This document shows, piece after piece, positions 1 to 11,597 of a stretch of DNA of 64,000 nucleotides. Under the pieces are notes generated by a model that was not told where the DNA came from, did no database searches, and was given only the letters and a program-made list of their open reading frames with translations. The stretch covers positions 27,741,580 through 27,805,579 of the forward strand of contig CM052355.1 of NCBI GenBank assembly GCA_028551475.1, given 5' to 3'. The position numbers were made by a program, and so were the translations under genes. The DNA comes from Casuarina equisetifolia. Taxonomy: Eukaryota > Streptophyta > Magnoliopsida > Fagales > Casuarinaceae. Positions within the stretch are counted from its first letter, which is position 1. The number at the start of each line of letters is the position of its first letter.

Positions 1-575
1 GCAACTTACTTTACTGGGTGGGGAAGCAAGGAGGGATTCAAATGGTACCTTAACTGAGGAATCCATAACCAGCATTACACCTGCAGATAAGGTCTGTTCT
101 TTAACGTGGTTCCTAACTTTGTGTTTAAGCTCCAGATTCTGCATCCAAGAGCATTATAGTTTCCTGGTTTTGTTGAACTCGTTCACTTTTAAGTTTTCCA
201 TTAACACCGGCTCAATTCTTGCTATTATTTCCGATGATTTTTGACATGTATCCATATGCTTGGCTCAAACGCCCCTTGTGATTTGAAAGAAAATGAAAAA
301 AAAAAAAAAAAAGTTTGTTCACTGTCTGCATTCAAACCTAGGCCTATAGCTCCACAAAAGTTATCTAAACTAACCGATTCCTGTCAAATTGATGGCAGCT
401 TCGATCACAACTAGATGATGCCATAGCCAGCGAATGCCCATTTTGCGGTGACTTGATGATCCGTGAGATCTCTTTGCCTTTTGTCCTCCCAGAAGAAGCG
501 CAGCAGGTCACATCGTGGGAAATAAAACCACATAACCGTGGAACGCAGACCCAGAGGACCCTTTCTTTGCCTTAA
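1..575 (+). CDS. VPS18: VPS18 C-terminus (last two exons, partial)
   Basis: This is the 3' end of the gene for VPS18, a subunit of the HOPS/CORVET vacuolar tethering complexes that act in fusion at the vacuole and prevacuolar membranes. Exon positions 2-91 encode a stretch ending in SITSITPADK. An intron at 92-398 (GT..AG, phase 0) follows, and the last exon at 399-575 begins LRSQLDDAIASECPFCGD and ends in TAA. The CPFCG motif belongs to the C-terminal RING-like zinc-binding region, and the surrounding sequence (DDAIASECPFCG, LMIREISLPF, SWEIKP) matches my memory of plant VPS18 C-termini. The upstream exons lie outside the window. The assignment rests on remembered family sequence, and the reading frame is kept cleanly across the splice. 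Confidence 0.88.
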
Positions 576-1800
576 TGATTCTGTTCCGTCATTGTAAGCT
601 GTGCCAGTGTTCCTGTTCCAGTTGCCGTGCTTTGCATTTCCATTTCTTTTCAAGGTGGGTGCAACAAGAAGTTTTGGTTTTTGGTTCCCCTCCTGTCTTG
701 GGCGCAGAATTTGCCATAGTTTCAGTCGATTTGATTTTCTACCCCTGAAATTCGTTTGTTGTAAAATCCATTTTGAGTTTTTCTTTTTTGTCATGTAAAT
801 CAACCATAGTAGCAGTTGATAAGGTTGTCTTCCAATATCCAGCAATGTTGTATAATTTGGCAAGTCATCATAACCAAGAAGAAAACTGTGAGAGACGAAA
901 ATTCTCTGGTGGGTTTTCTTGTATATGAAATTTTACATAGTAAAAGTTATTGTTTTATGAACATAGAATTAGTTTATTCAGAATCTTCAACATTTAACAT
1001 GTATGCTGCTTGTTGCATTATTGTCGTAGTCCTACCAAAGCAAAAACAGTTCTTCCACAACTTGACGTCACCATACGCACTGGGAGCACTTTTGATTTTG
1101 CGACCAAAAAGGGGAACCGAAAATGTGAAACGTTGGATAAAACGACGGGAGCCATGTGTCCCCGGAAACCCAGACAACCAACGGTGTGATCCATTATTTA
1201 CAAGGATTCATTGGCTCGTCTATCATGTGGACATGACTCTAATCCTTCCGAGCAATGACTAAATAAGTAAAGAGTTATGATCACATGTTGAAAATCGGTA
1301 ACACTCATTATAATAAAAGTATAGACTCTTAACATGTTTTTTTTAATAATATGAAATTGATTATTTTACCATAACATGTTTTTTATTGTAATAGTCAAAT
1401 TATTAGACCATTTTGGCATTACATTTACATGGGTAATGTAAGATTCAACCAATGAGAATTTATAAGGGTGTTAAAGATTATTTTAATTTCTAATATTATG
1501 TTAAGAAATTTATTGTTTCACTCAAAATTGACTTAAAAGTTAGTAAAAATTATTATTTATAAGTGTAAATTTTAATATATTCTTTAACATTAAAAGGGAT
1601 TTCGGTTTAGTCCAATTGTCCAAAGGCCGAAGGGTTTGAAAAAAAAAAAAAAAAAAAGAAAAAAGAAACAATGTTTGACGTTTCGTCCAAACGCAACGTT
1701 TGCACATCGCAGCGCTCCTTATGGGCCCCCTTTCACCTAATCTAGGTCCAAAAACTTAAACCTTTTAAATCAAATCGGAGCGTCTATGGGAGCCGTTTAG
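576..1800. other. VPS18 3' UTR and AT-rich intergenic DNA
   Basis: No gene is visible. The first few hundred bases are probably the VPS18 3' UTR. A more GC-rich patch near 1060-1260 contains a palindromic TGACGTCA (1063-1070). From about 1270 to 1620 the DNA is strongly AT-rich. Short open frames here show no family resemblance. Confidence 0.6.
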
Positions 1801-1802
1801 CA

Positions 1803-1861
1803 TCCAACGGCTAAGATGGCACCTCCATGCCCACCAACGTCTTAATTCTCCTCCAACGGTC
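1803..1861 (+). promoter_or_regulatory. Two MSA (mitosis-specific activator) elements
   Basis: TCCAACGGCT (1803-1812) and TCCAACGGTC (1852-1861) both fit the plant MSA consensus TCYAACGGYY, the binding site of three-repeat MYB (MYB3R) factors that drive G2/M transcription. They lie about 40 bp apart and 165-225 bp before the ATG at 2025, in the orientation of that gene. Paired MSA elements close to a start codon are typical of B-type cyclin, kinesin and other mitotic genes. The motifs are seen directly; the cell-cycle inference follows from the known role of MSA. Confidence 0.72.
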
Positions 1862-1905
1862 AAAAATCTCAAAATACAAAAAATAATTTTTCCACATTGC
1901 AGAGT

Positions 1906-1936
1906 ATCTCTCTCCTCTCTCTCTCTCTCTCTCTCC
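1906..1936. repeat. CT-rich microsatellite in the 5' leader
   Basis: A pyrimidine run of mostly CT dinucleotides lies about 90 bp before the ATG at 2025. CT-rich leaders are common just downstream of plant transcription starts, so this probably marks the 5' UTR of the mitosis-type gene. Confidence 0.7.
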
Positions 1937-2024
1937 GTGATCACAATCAAGAATCGACCAAGAATCACCGTAAACGAAAATTCTTTCTAAGGCCACCAAC
2001 AACTGCTCACACCAGTAACCAGCC

Positions 2025-3416
2025 ATGAGTGCTCTTCAGTATCCAGATGCCATTAACGCCCCAGACGTCCAGGTATGGAACAATGCCGCCTTCGACAACG
2101 AAGAATTCGAAGGCTTGCCCACCGTTGAAGTTTCCTGGGGTAATGCGGATTCCGTGAACCTGTCCGAATCGCTCGAATCCGATTGCAGTAAAGAAAATAT
2201 GAGCCCGGTGATGATGAAACCCCCTGTATCTGTGAAATCCTCGGTGCCCGTTAAACCGCTTTGCCCGCGCAGCCATATCGGGAACTCGCAAGGGAAGGCA
2301 TCGAAGCCTCCTTTTGAAACTCCGGTGGCATCCAAGAAGGGCGGATGTGAAGAAAAGGAGGAAAAAGGGAGAGCTTTTGATGAGAGAAAGATTGATTCGG
2401 AGATTGAAGAGATCGAGAAGGAGATTAGTCGGTTATCGTCCATACTCAACGCGCTCCGGCTCGAAAAGGCTGAGCAGAATGCCTTGAAGACTGTCGAAAG
2501 GCGCGGAAGGATGGTGTCCGCTAAGTTTATGGAGCCTAAACAGTGTGTGAAGAATTCAGATTTGGAGAGAAAGATTGAAGAACCTTCACTGTCAAGCGCG
2601 AAACCGAAGATTAACCGAAGGGGCCTGAGTTTGGGGCCCTCGGAGATATATGCCGGAGCCAGAGCTCGGCCGCCGGGGAAGCTGGAGATCACGCCGGTGC
2701 AGCCAATACCGAATCGCCGTAAATCGTGCTTTTGGAAGCTTCAAGATATTGACGAGTTGAAAGTGATCAAAGAAAGGGGTAAGAGTCAGAGTGTTAGCCC
2801 GAAATCGCGCAAAAATGTCTCAAAGACTCAAGCTCCGAAACAAGCCGCGACTGTGGGCTCTAAAAGGCCTGCGAAGAAGGAAGATAGTGTTCTTGCATCA
2901 ATTCAGCCAAAGACATTGTTCAAAGATGGAGAAAAGGAAAAGTCAGTAACAGCAAAGAAACCCACAAAGCCCGGCAGGGTTGTGGCGAGCCGGTATAATC
3001 AGACTCCAAGTCAAAGCAATAGGAATTCAAGACTGAGCGATGGAAGGAAGCGGTCTCTACCGGAGAATGATAAGGATGATGCTAAGAGGTGTGACAAAAG
3101 ACGCGCTTCGTTGGCCGGAAAATCGTGTGGGAATAAGGGAACGGAGAGCCGGGTGAAGAAGCGGTGGGAGATTCCCACTGAGGTTGTGTACAAAGGTGAA
3201 GAAGATGAGTCTGCAGTGCCAATTGCTGAGGTGGGTGACCAGCTTCCGAAGATCAGGACTCTCCGGTGCGTAAATGAGACTCCGAGGGACTCGGGAGCGG
3301 CCAAAAGAGTGGTTGAATTGATAGGGATGAGGTCTTACTTCTGCAACGATGAGGAGGTGGAGCCTTCGGTTTGCCAGGCTTTGAATTTTGAAGAGGAAGA
3401 CGCTGAGGAAGAGTGA
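2025..3416 (+). CDS. KEN-box coiled-coil protein, probable mitotic gene
   Basis: A single-exon frame encodes 463 aa, from an ATG in a good context (agccATGag) to TGA. No enzyme domain is recognisable. What can be seen: an acidic N-terminus; a KEN motif at residues 56-58 followed by MSP, which fits the KENxxP form of the APC/C degron; a heptad-like charged helix around residues 120-155 (IDSEIEEIEKEISRL); a basic, Ser/Pro-rich middle rich in KK and RK; and a conserved-looking C-terminus (TPRDSGAAKR, then SYFC, SVCQALNF and an acidic tail). Together with the MSA elements upstream, this points to a G2/M-expressed protein destroyed at mitotic exit. I suspect it corresponds to Arabidopsis At4g28230, a neighbour of NDB1, but only from memory of locus order. 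A 218-codon antisense frame inside it looks like a coding shadow. Confidence 0.85.
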   Translation: MSALQYPDAINAPDVQVWNNAAFDNEEFEGLPTVEVSWGNADSVNLSESLESDCSKENMSPVMMKPPVSVKSSVPVKPLCPRSHIGNSQGKASKPPFETPVASKKGGCEEKEEKGRAFDERKIDSEIEEIEKEISRLSSILNALRLEKAEQNALKTVERRGRMVSAKFMEPKQCVKNSDLERKIEEPSLSSAKPKINRRGLSLGPSEIYAGARARPPGKLEITPVQPIPNRRKSCFWKLQDIDELKVIKERGKSQSVSPKSRKNVSKTQAPKQAATVGSKRPAKKEDSVLASIQPKTLFKDGEKEKSVTAKKPTKPGRVVASRYNQTPSQSNRNSRLSDGRKRSLPENDKDDAKRCDKRRASLAGKSCGNKGTESRVKKRWEIPTEVVYKGEEDESAVPIAEVGDQLPKIRTLRCVNETPRDSGAAKRVVELIGMRSYFCNDEEVEPSVCQALNFEEEDAEEE

Positions 3417-6400
3417 AATTTTGGATATCAGGAAAGTGAAGTAAGTGCTTGTTGGTTCTGAAAAGCTTCGTTGTTGTGAGCCATAACTCTTGTTATGGTT
3501 TTTGTGAATGGACTGTAAGTTTCTAGTTGCAGACTATGCTTTATCTGCTATGCAACAAAGAGGCTAAGATTTTCTCTTGCTTGATGATAAGAGTACGTAC
3601 TTTTAAGCTTCAATGAAAATGAGTAGTTTCTTATTTGTTATCTTTATTCGCTTCACGAGATTATGTAAACCAATCCTATTAGAAATTAGAAGCATCCAAT
3701 GATAGTTATCTTGAAGGTACATGGAAACTGATGCTAGAACTTCTCACCTCCTCTGTTTTACTATACCTTTGTCATCTGTAGAGAGTTCCTCCAATTTTTT
3801 CTTGACTGACTACCTACTAGTGTGGTTTCGTGTGTCTAATCTTTGCATGAGATCTTGAACTTATTTCAAGATGTTTTTCCTATTCAACATCACAATCGAT
3901 TGGTAAGTCTCATGTTGCGTGAAGAGCTTCTGCAGAGAAAGTAAGAAAAGAATGCAAATGTATGTGCAGTGGAAAAGTTGAAGATTGATTTAAGATGAAT
4001 GTAGTGTAGAATTGAATAGTGTTTGTTGTTTGATTCTCTTGTCCTGAGTTCTCCATATTCAAGTATTGGAATTATCTAATGAAGCTGGGTGTTAGTCACT
4101 GTTTACTGGTTGTGACTGTAGTTACTTCAGTCCTGCCCCTGAAGCTATATGGAAGCATCCCAGATAGACATTGTGTTAACAGGTAGCAAAAGCATGCTAA
4201 AATTCGTCGGCCATTCAAACAAAATCTAGCAATTGGCATCAAGATGGGGCCATTTACTTTTAGTTGATCATAGGCATTTAAGGATCTTGTACCTCAATGT
4301 GCTTAATTTTGAGGGATCTCTTAATCTAATTCTAAAAATTTTACATTTGGATCTAGTACTTCAATGAATTAGTAAAAGCAATTAGTATCTTTATTCATGA
4401 TCAGTATTTATTTATTGCCAAACAAACAAACATAAAGCTTATCAAGGTAGGTATACACTACTTTATAATGCCCTTAGCACTTCATATTGTCACTGAGCTA
4501 ATTATAATATTATTTTTTATGCAAGAAAATACTAATTACTTTTGCACTATCACTTTGAAATGATGAATCAAAATTACAACTAAAATTTTCAAAATCAATT
4601 AGTATAATCAGATTTCATAGTATAAATAATAAATGTAAGACTTAGCATTGATAAAATGCTTTCACAATTCATCCCTCCATTAGTAAATGCTTGTAAGATT
4701 CTCATTACTACTAATGATGCTAGTGAAAGTTGAAAATATGAAAATTTTACCTTCTTTCAATGCAGCTAATATAGATTGGCGACAGTTACGTCGAGTGTGT
4801 TGCGTTTTTATGTATTGGTTTGTTCGCAAGACAAGGACATATGCAGTGTGAAGAGATTGTACAATGCCGCTGGCATTCATATATTAGCCTTTACATTTGT
4901 GATTTTTACGCATCAAGAACGGAAAACTGTACAGGGGCCTAAAATAAGATGTCTTCATGCCATGGGCAAGGACATAAGATACTGTTGGTTCAGCTACTTG
5001 AACAGGATCAAGGACCACAAACTGAAAATAAGTAAACTGTATCCGTGCTGGCTACTCAATCTCTGTTATCAAACATGTCTATGAAATTCTGGGTTTTTTG
5101 CAGAATTCTGGAATTATATCACAGTTTTGACTGATTCAACGGCACTTTCTGCCGTATCTCAAGGCAGAAAAGTGGACGCAATCTCCTCTGAGACTGTAAG
5201 ATTTGATTTGTCAAAACAAGGCTTACTAAGATTTTATGACAATAATCAGTAAAAGAGAAGTGACAGGAAAAAAAAATTCATTCACAAAGAAAACGTGAGG
5301 GATTGCCTGTTTTGAAAGGATTTTGGCTATTCTGCAATTTTTCAAGTACTTTATAAATGCTACTAGAATGCTCCAATTAAACGCAGCAAACATAGAGAGA
5401 GACAGATTGAGCTGAAAGTGCCCCTTGCTACATTTGAGTTCCAAAAATGGGAGTGCGCTGCAGCTTCTCACGGTTGAGAGTGATTGGCATGGCTTGGAGA
5501 ACGGTCGGATTAAGGGAAAAGTTGACTGTTACACTCTAAAACTAATTGAACTTGTATCAAAAGGTGTAAGCCTTTTGATTGTAATTAGTATTAAAGTTAA
5601 AACTTCCGTCTCAAGCTTAATCAAGGAAGGAACGACTTGTCAAAAGTGCTATAAAGAAAAGCTACTTAGAAACTAAAATGTCATAAGCTAAAGTAGTATT
5701 TAATGTATGGAGTCAAAGTAAAGCTACTATAAAGTAGGCTACTGATATGTCAGATCAAAAATATGGTGAAATGTTATAGTCTAAAAATAATTGAAATTGA
5801 CATGCCAATAAATCTAACCCTTTTCAACTTAGTGGTTGAATTTATTACATAAATAGTGAATGTGAGAAATGGAGCAACATAGGCTTAATATACATCGGGG
5901 AAAGTGAAAAGAGCGTGCATTTGTACCTTGACCTTGTACCACTTTGGTTCAAGCCCCACGGGCTCATTTGTTGGCCTATTCATGGCCAAGACTATGGGCT
6001 TAAGGTAGTTTCTTTAAGCATCCACCCAACTAATTTTGCCTCAATGCTTGGAAATGAATCTTTACATTTTGCCTTCAAATTTAAAAGGAAAGTAATTCTT
6101 TTAAACGACCAAAAAGAATGGATTTATCACACAAAAATATGTGCTTGGCAATTAACAAGTCCCTAAAGAAGAAGAAAAATGCATTTTCGTATTTAAAACA
6201 ATTACAACATTTGCAATATTTATGTTAGAGACGTAATTTTTTACTTTTAGTTACATAAAGGAGAAAGAAAATGAAGTGTCTTACATCTCACCTTGAAGGT
6301 TAGGGTTTCTTAATAGCTTCACTTGAGCTATTAGGCAGTTGACATGTTAGAAACATATTTAGAACTAATATGGAGGACATTCCAAACTCAATATGAAATT

Positions 6401-7613
6401 GATAGAACTAAAGAGAGATATTATTGAAAAATATAATTAGCCTTTGGGTTTGGGGTGAGAACTTTGTATGTACTGTTAGAAAAGAAATCTGGCAGTGTTA
6501 CTTTTCTATTAAGAAATTTGTTCTTAGAATAATTCTAGAAACACTGCACAAAGTACAGCTACGGAGGCCTTCATAAGAGATAAGTGTGTTATGTTTTTCT
6601 TTATGTCTTTTCTATTGGGATTTCACACCATCTTTTCTAATTATTATCTTATCTTCCATTCTTTTAGAATCTTAACAATATTCCATCACATATCTATCAT
6701 TCGATGCGAAGTCAATCAAGCAGGACTGCAACACCGAAGAAGATATACATGTCACTGTCCCCCTTCCGTCAATGTACTTGCACCTCTACTTTCCTCGATG
6801 CTTGAAGCAAAGATGAAAATGGATTTGGGAATTTCTGTTCTATTCTTCCTTGTAGAAGAAGCTCTTGTGATGTTTGACATAGTGCCGCTTTAAGCGTTGA
6901 AACTTAAGAATTCATCCGCCAGATTATCACAAGTCAAAGGGCCAAGAATTGTACAAGTGAAACGTGTCTTTAGGATGAAGTTTCACACTGCATGTGGTAT
7001 TCAGGAGACACAATCAAACGTTGCTAGGTGTTAAAGGCGCTGACTCATAGTTTTGTGGACGTGTGGTCGTACTTTGATGTTGAAGGAAAATTGAGACCAC
7101 AAGGATGGAAAGTAGAATGCTCGGACAATCTCACTGGGGCTTTTGTCAACTAGCCTTAAACCCAACTAGACCACGGAACTTTGTCCCTTTGAAGATTTTA
7201 TTCTCCTCCCCCTTGTAAGCAAAGACCAAAACCCTTTCCTAGTCCCACCGTTTTGAGAGGGGTCAGCGAAGTGCTACCATGAAAAGAAGTTCTGCAGAAG
7301 ACACTGCTAACACAAAATGACATGAATTCCATTTTTCTCAGCACGTTTTGGAAGCAGCTAGGGGATAAACATCCTGGCAATGGAAGAGGGGACACGTGAC
7401 CGACGCTTTATGTCCATAGATGAGAAGCATTTTTCGAAGTTCGCAATTCTATTATCGTCTATCATGTGGGTGGCCAACACTGAGTGATGCAAATCCAATC
7501 GCCCCGAATATATTCCACGACAGGGACCAGTGTGACTAGATAATGCAGATTGCTGGGTGTGCTACGCATACATTGGGGGACGTCAATCTATTTCATAATG
7601 CTCTTTGGCTAGC
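3417..7613. other. Gene-poor intergenic stretch of about 4.2 kb
   Basis: After the 3' UTR of the preceding gene this stretch is AT-rich, with only short frames that resemble nothing I know. From about 5915 to 6010 there is a GC-richer patch with a B-box-like GGTTCAAGCCC, but no matching A box at the right spacing. From about 6900 onward the DNA becomes less AT-rich, and this is the likely upstream region of the MIR169 gene. I see no transposon ends or coding exons. Confidence 0.45.
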
Positions 7614-7621
7614 TATAAATA
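7614..7621 (+). promoter_or_regulatory. TATA box of the MIR169 gene
   Basis: TATAAATA lies about 70 bp before the predicted MIR169 foldback and is the only good TATA box near it. Plant MIRNA genes are Pol II genes with TATA boxes, so transcription would be expected to start around 7645. Confidence 0.5.
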
Positions 7622-7681
7622 GAGTCGAAAGAATTGTGTTTTGGCATTCCATGAGACAGAGATGAGGAGAAGTGAGGTCTT

Positions 7682-7944
7682 ACATGAGGATAAAAGAGCC
7701 TCGTTTTGTAGCCAAGGATGACTTGCCTGCAGCCTCACGAAGAGCCTCAGGCACAGGCATGCCTCACGCCTGTAATGATAAAAAAGACAGAAGGAAGCAT
7801 GAACTTCCTATCATGCAGTGATAGAAAAAGGCCCATGATCTGGCAGTCACTGCGTTAAAGAAATAAGCGCCACACCTGGTTAGGATCTTTGTATGGTATA
7901 CAGGCAAGGTCCTTGGCTAGCGAGACGGGTTCTTATCTCTCATG
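7682..7944 (+). ncRNA. MIR169: MIR169 precursor (miR169h-n type)
   Basis: The 21 nt at 7709-7729, starting TAGCCAAGG and ending TTGCCTG, are identical to the mature miR169h-n sequence as I remember it. The family represses NF-YA (CCAAT-binding HAP2) mRNAs in drought, nutrient and developmental responses. The opposite arm at about 7901-7920 (CAGGCAAGGTCCTTGGCTA) pairs with it apart from a small bulge. Pairing continues below the duplex: CATGAGGATAA near 7683 matches TTATCTCTCATG near 7933, and GCCTCGTTTTG matches the CGAGACGGG region. The terminal loop is long, about 170 nt, as is usual for MIR169 foldbacks. Mature miRNA lies on the 5' arm of the + strand. I see only one copy, although the family often occurs in clusters. 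Confidence 0.92.
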
Positions 7945-9617
7945 CAGGATCTTATCTTCTTCGCGGTGCCTGTGCCGGGATAAGCATTCAAGTTTGACAC
8001 TAGAGGATGGTAAGTTTTTATCCCTTTTCAGAAGTCCTTTCATCCTAACTTAATATTTCTTGTTCGCCAGCAAGGCTCCTTTATAAGTGCACCAAGATCG
8101 TGCAAACTGCAGAACAGTATGTGGCTTGCAGGCAGGTCGACCAGTAATCAACAAAGTATTTACCTTTTTAAGAGAATAAGGCTGCTGATCTCAAATGCTG
8201 CGTTGATTCATACATGAATGCAGGAATGATGTGCCCAGGAATGGTCTGTAAGTCTAGCTCGCTTCTTCCGCTGAAAGGGGCGTTCGTAGCAGTAATACTC
8301 GGCCGTTCTCAAATGCTGGACAGATCAAAAGTTCTTATGTTCCCTTCTTATGGGTGATCAACTATACTTAGGAACTACACTGCATCGTAATCTTAATAAC
8401 TGTAAAGACCCAAATCATGGCAATGATAGGTTCATTTAGTAAGGGCACTGTAATTTGAATGCTTATAATACGTTCATAATAGATGGGGCTTATAAATTTG
8501 AATGCTTTGATACAAGAAGGAAGGAGTCAGCGTCTGAGTTAACACTCAAGACAGCAGCTGTGGTGAGCAGTAAAGTAAAAATAGCGTCATTTACATCTAC
8601 TGTTGCGTAAAGACAGGAAAATGCTTTAACAGGAACCTATGACTAGCTCCTCTTGCAACATGGCATCAATTGTGACACTTATCTTCGATGACATCAATGG
8701 CTGCTTTACTTTCATCTCCATCGATTAGGCTTTTCTGCTATATTTTGGTTTGGGGGCAGCTTATATGTAAACAAACCAACTAATGTAAAATTTTGGTTGA
8801 TTATGAAGGCGAAATGGAGTATTTTTATCCAAGTTGAGTCACTTGTGAAGTTAATCTTAGGAGTTCTTGTTTTTTCTTGTTCTTTGCAAGTAAGAGAAAT
8901 AGAAGAAAAACTAGAGAGATTAAAGTTTCAAATTTTGTCATTTACTATCTCATATACTCAATATTTGTCAGGAAAGACCTAAATCAATTCATGGCACAAA
9001 ATTACATAAGGATTATTCAAAAAACCAAACAAGAGTACGATTTTTATACCACCAAATAGTGCAATCAATAATAAAAATAAAATAAAAAATTATGAATAAG
9101 CTTTAATTAACATGAGTATTGTCTTTTTTGTTACCAAGGACTTGAATAGTTTCTCACCAAATTATCTAATAATAATTTAAAAAACAAGAGTATGATTTTT
9201 ATCCCATCAAATAGTGGAATAATAATAAAACAAAAATAAAAAAAATTCTGAATAAGTTTTAATTAACATGAGTATTATCTTTTTTGTTACTAAGGTCTTG
9301 AATAGTTTTTCACCAGATTATCCGATAATAAACTTCTTTTTAATAAATCAGACATTTACTAACCATAATAACCATCACCATCATAATAATAATAAATAAA
9401 TAAAGAAATAAATACTAAATTCCATTCTATGAGGTTCCCAGGACTTTGGACTTTAAACCCTGTTAAACCCCATCCCTAAACTTTCAGCCCCCAAATGACT
9501 TTTCTCTTTAAATCTTCCAACTTTTGTCGAAATTCCTCTCCGGTAGCCCATATGGTGGCGGTTTTCCGTGAACCGTTAAGGCTTTATTCCTGGTTCTCGA
9601 CTCTGTAAGAGCCCACA
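7945..9617. other. Downstream pri-miR169 region and AT-rich spacer
   Basis: No protein gene is visible. The first part is probably the rest of the primary MIR169 transcript. From about 8990 to 9420 the DNA is very AT-rich and holds a tandem duplication (listed separately). The last 150 bp before 9618 form the upstream region of the PPR gene. Confidence 0.45.
9029..9338. repeat. Tandem duplication, two units of about 155 bp
   Basis: The block starting near 9029 (CAAGAGTACGATTTTTA) repeats at about 9184 (CAAGAGTATGATTTTTA). Both units continue through the same AT-rich body, including TTTAATTAACATGAGTATT and CTTGAATAGTTT. The units differ by scattered substitutions and short gaps. No coding content is seen. 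Confidence 0.8.
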
Positions 9618-11597
9618 ATGATAACTGCTTCAAGGCATCTCATGCGCATTTTCGAATATCGCAAGGTAAAACCCTGCTCTTCTTCGACGATTTCTGGGTT
9701 TGGAATTCAGATTCCCTTCATAGGAAGCAGACTTTACGGGCACCATGTAAGTAAAAATGCAAAATTCCAAACTTTTCATTTTAGAATTGCGTTTGCTTGA
9801 TTGTGAGAACAAAATTCTTTTATTTGTTTATTTTTTTCGTGGGACCATTCCAGTGAGATGATGTAGTATAATTCAAACAAGTATATTTGGTTTTTCTCTT
9901 CTTTTCTTGATTGATTGATTTGAACATTGCTGGCTTTGCATAAGAGTGTAGTACTATTAAAAGCAGGACTGGTTTCAGTGGTTTGAATTGAAGGTTAACT
10001 TAAGTAGTGAAGAAAACAAAAGAGAAAAAATGGTTTTTGATTTATTTAAAAGATGCCCAAAACCTGGATAAGAAAGAATGGTTTGAGCTTGAACAAAAAA
10101 TGACTTCTGTTTAGTGTTTAACCAGATACATAGAAGGTATCTTGATATAGTTCTAGTTTTACTTCACGTAATAGATAAGTAGAAGAATGCCGTGCATAGA
10201 ACTCATGATTCAATACTGTTTAGTCTATATTTATACCTCATGTTGATTTTGAGCACGTTCAAAGCTATATTTCGGTGGAAGTTCCCAGTTTTATGCTTTA
10301 ACACCCCAAGACTCGGTTGTTTTCATCTTTTCATTGAACCATCTCATTCACAAATAAATCTTGTGAGTTCATTGCTGAGGCTTCAATAAGTGATTATAGC
10401 AGAGTACCGTGTCAAGTGATTCAATTATTAGATTCATAGCATTTGTTCCAACCTGGATCTGAACTTATATATTTTTAATAATATATGCGATCCTTAACGG
10501 TTAATCTCCTCTGAGTTTCATTTCCCTCATTCAAAAGTATCTTTCTTCTAATACAGGACTGTTTCACATCCATTGCGATTGGTTTGATTGCGCCATTCTT
10601 CAACATCATAAGCACTTCTATTGGCAGCTGTCGCTTACTTACAACACAGGCCTCTCCAAATGAACCAGAAGTGACAGAGGTTGTAAATCAAGTTCTTGCC
10701 ACCTTAGAAAATGCTCCGACGCCCAATTGGGAAATTTGTACTGCTTATGTACATAAGCTTTGTGAAGCAGGAAATGTTTCCGCTGCTGCTAGATTACTTC
10801 AATCCCTACGTGAGAAACGCATCTTTCATAGCCCTAAAGCGTATAATCTCTTACTAGAGGCTGCCTGCAAAAAGCAGGACTTTCAACTTTTGTCTCAAGT
10901 TTTCAAAGAATTATTCATTCGTCCAGGATTCTTGAGTTCAACTTCTTATCTTAATATTGCAAGGGCTTTCGCAAAGACGAATGATGATATACAGCTGCTT
11001 GGATTCATCAAAGAAGTATCAGCCCTGAGCTTTCCAAGCATGACAGTTATAAACAAGATCATCTTTGCATTCGCTGAATGTGGGCAGCATGATAAGTCCC
11101 TTCTGATATATGATCTGGTTAAGAGTCTACGATGCAAACCAGATTTAATAACATATAATACTATTCTGGATATCTTGGGTCGCACGGGAAACACAGATGA
11201 AATGCTCCGTGAGTTTTGCTCCATGAAAGAAGCTGGAATTGTCCCAGATATTGTATCTTATAATACATTATTCAACAATCTGCGAAAAGTAGGTAGACTA
11301 GATTTGTGCTTGGTGTATTTCAGGGAAATGGATGAGAGTGGAATTGAACCAGATTTGCTTACCTATACTGCATTGATTCAGAGTTTTGGTCGGTCAGGAA
11401 AAGTTGAGGAGTCTATAAGACTCTTTGAGGAGATGAAGCTGAGGCGGATCCGGCCCTCTATCTATGTCTATCGATCACTAATTGATAATTTAAAGAAGAT
11501 GGGGAAGGTGGACTTGGCAATGACATATCTGGAGGAAATGAATTCATGTCTTTCAGATCTTGCTGGCCCAAATGACTTTAAACGGAAAAGAAGATAG
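9618..11597 (+). CDS. P-type pentatricopeptide repeat protein (At1g11900-like)
   Basis: This gene encodes an organellar RNA-binding PPR protein of about 362 aa. Exon 1 (9618-9665) begins MITASRHLMRIF and ends at a GT donor in phase 0. Exon 2 (10557-11597) starts DCFTSIAIG and carries the rest. The N-terminus is basic and hydroxylated with few acidic residues, fitting a mitochondrial or plastid presequence. P-type repeats of about 35 residues are clear in the C-terminal half: PDLITYNTIL, PDIVSYNTLF, PDLLTYTALI and PSIYVYRSLI. There is no E, DYW or SMR domain. Length and architecture match the small family around Arabidopsis At1g11900. If exon 1 is wrong, translation would have to start within exon 2, where the first in-frame ATG is well downstream. 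A spliced start is therefore more likely. Confidence 0.85.

Noticed and set aside
2036-2692. A 218-codon open frame antisense to the KEN-box gene
   Set aside because: It is exactly the kind of shadow produced by GC-biased codons on the sense strand, has no known motifs and no promoter, and the sense frame is longer with a good start and MSA elements.
5915-6166. An 83-codon frame with a GC-richer composition
   Set aside because: No recognisable motif, no plausible promoter and no splice context; probably chance.
8010-8070. GTAAGT..CAG pair downstream of MIR169 as an intron of the primary transcript
   Set aside because: At 61 bp it would be shorter than almost all plant introns, and there is no independent support.
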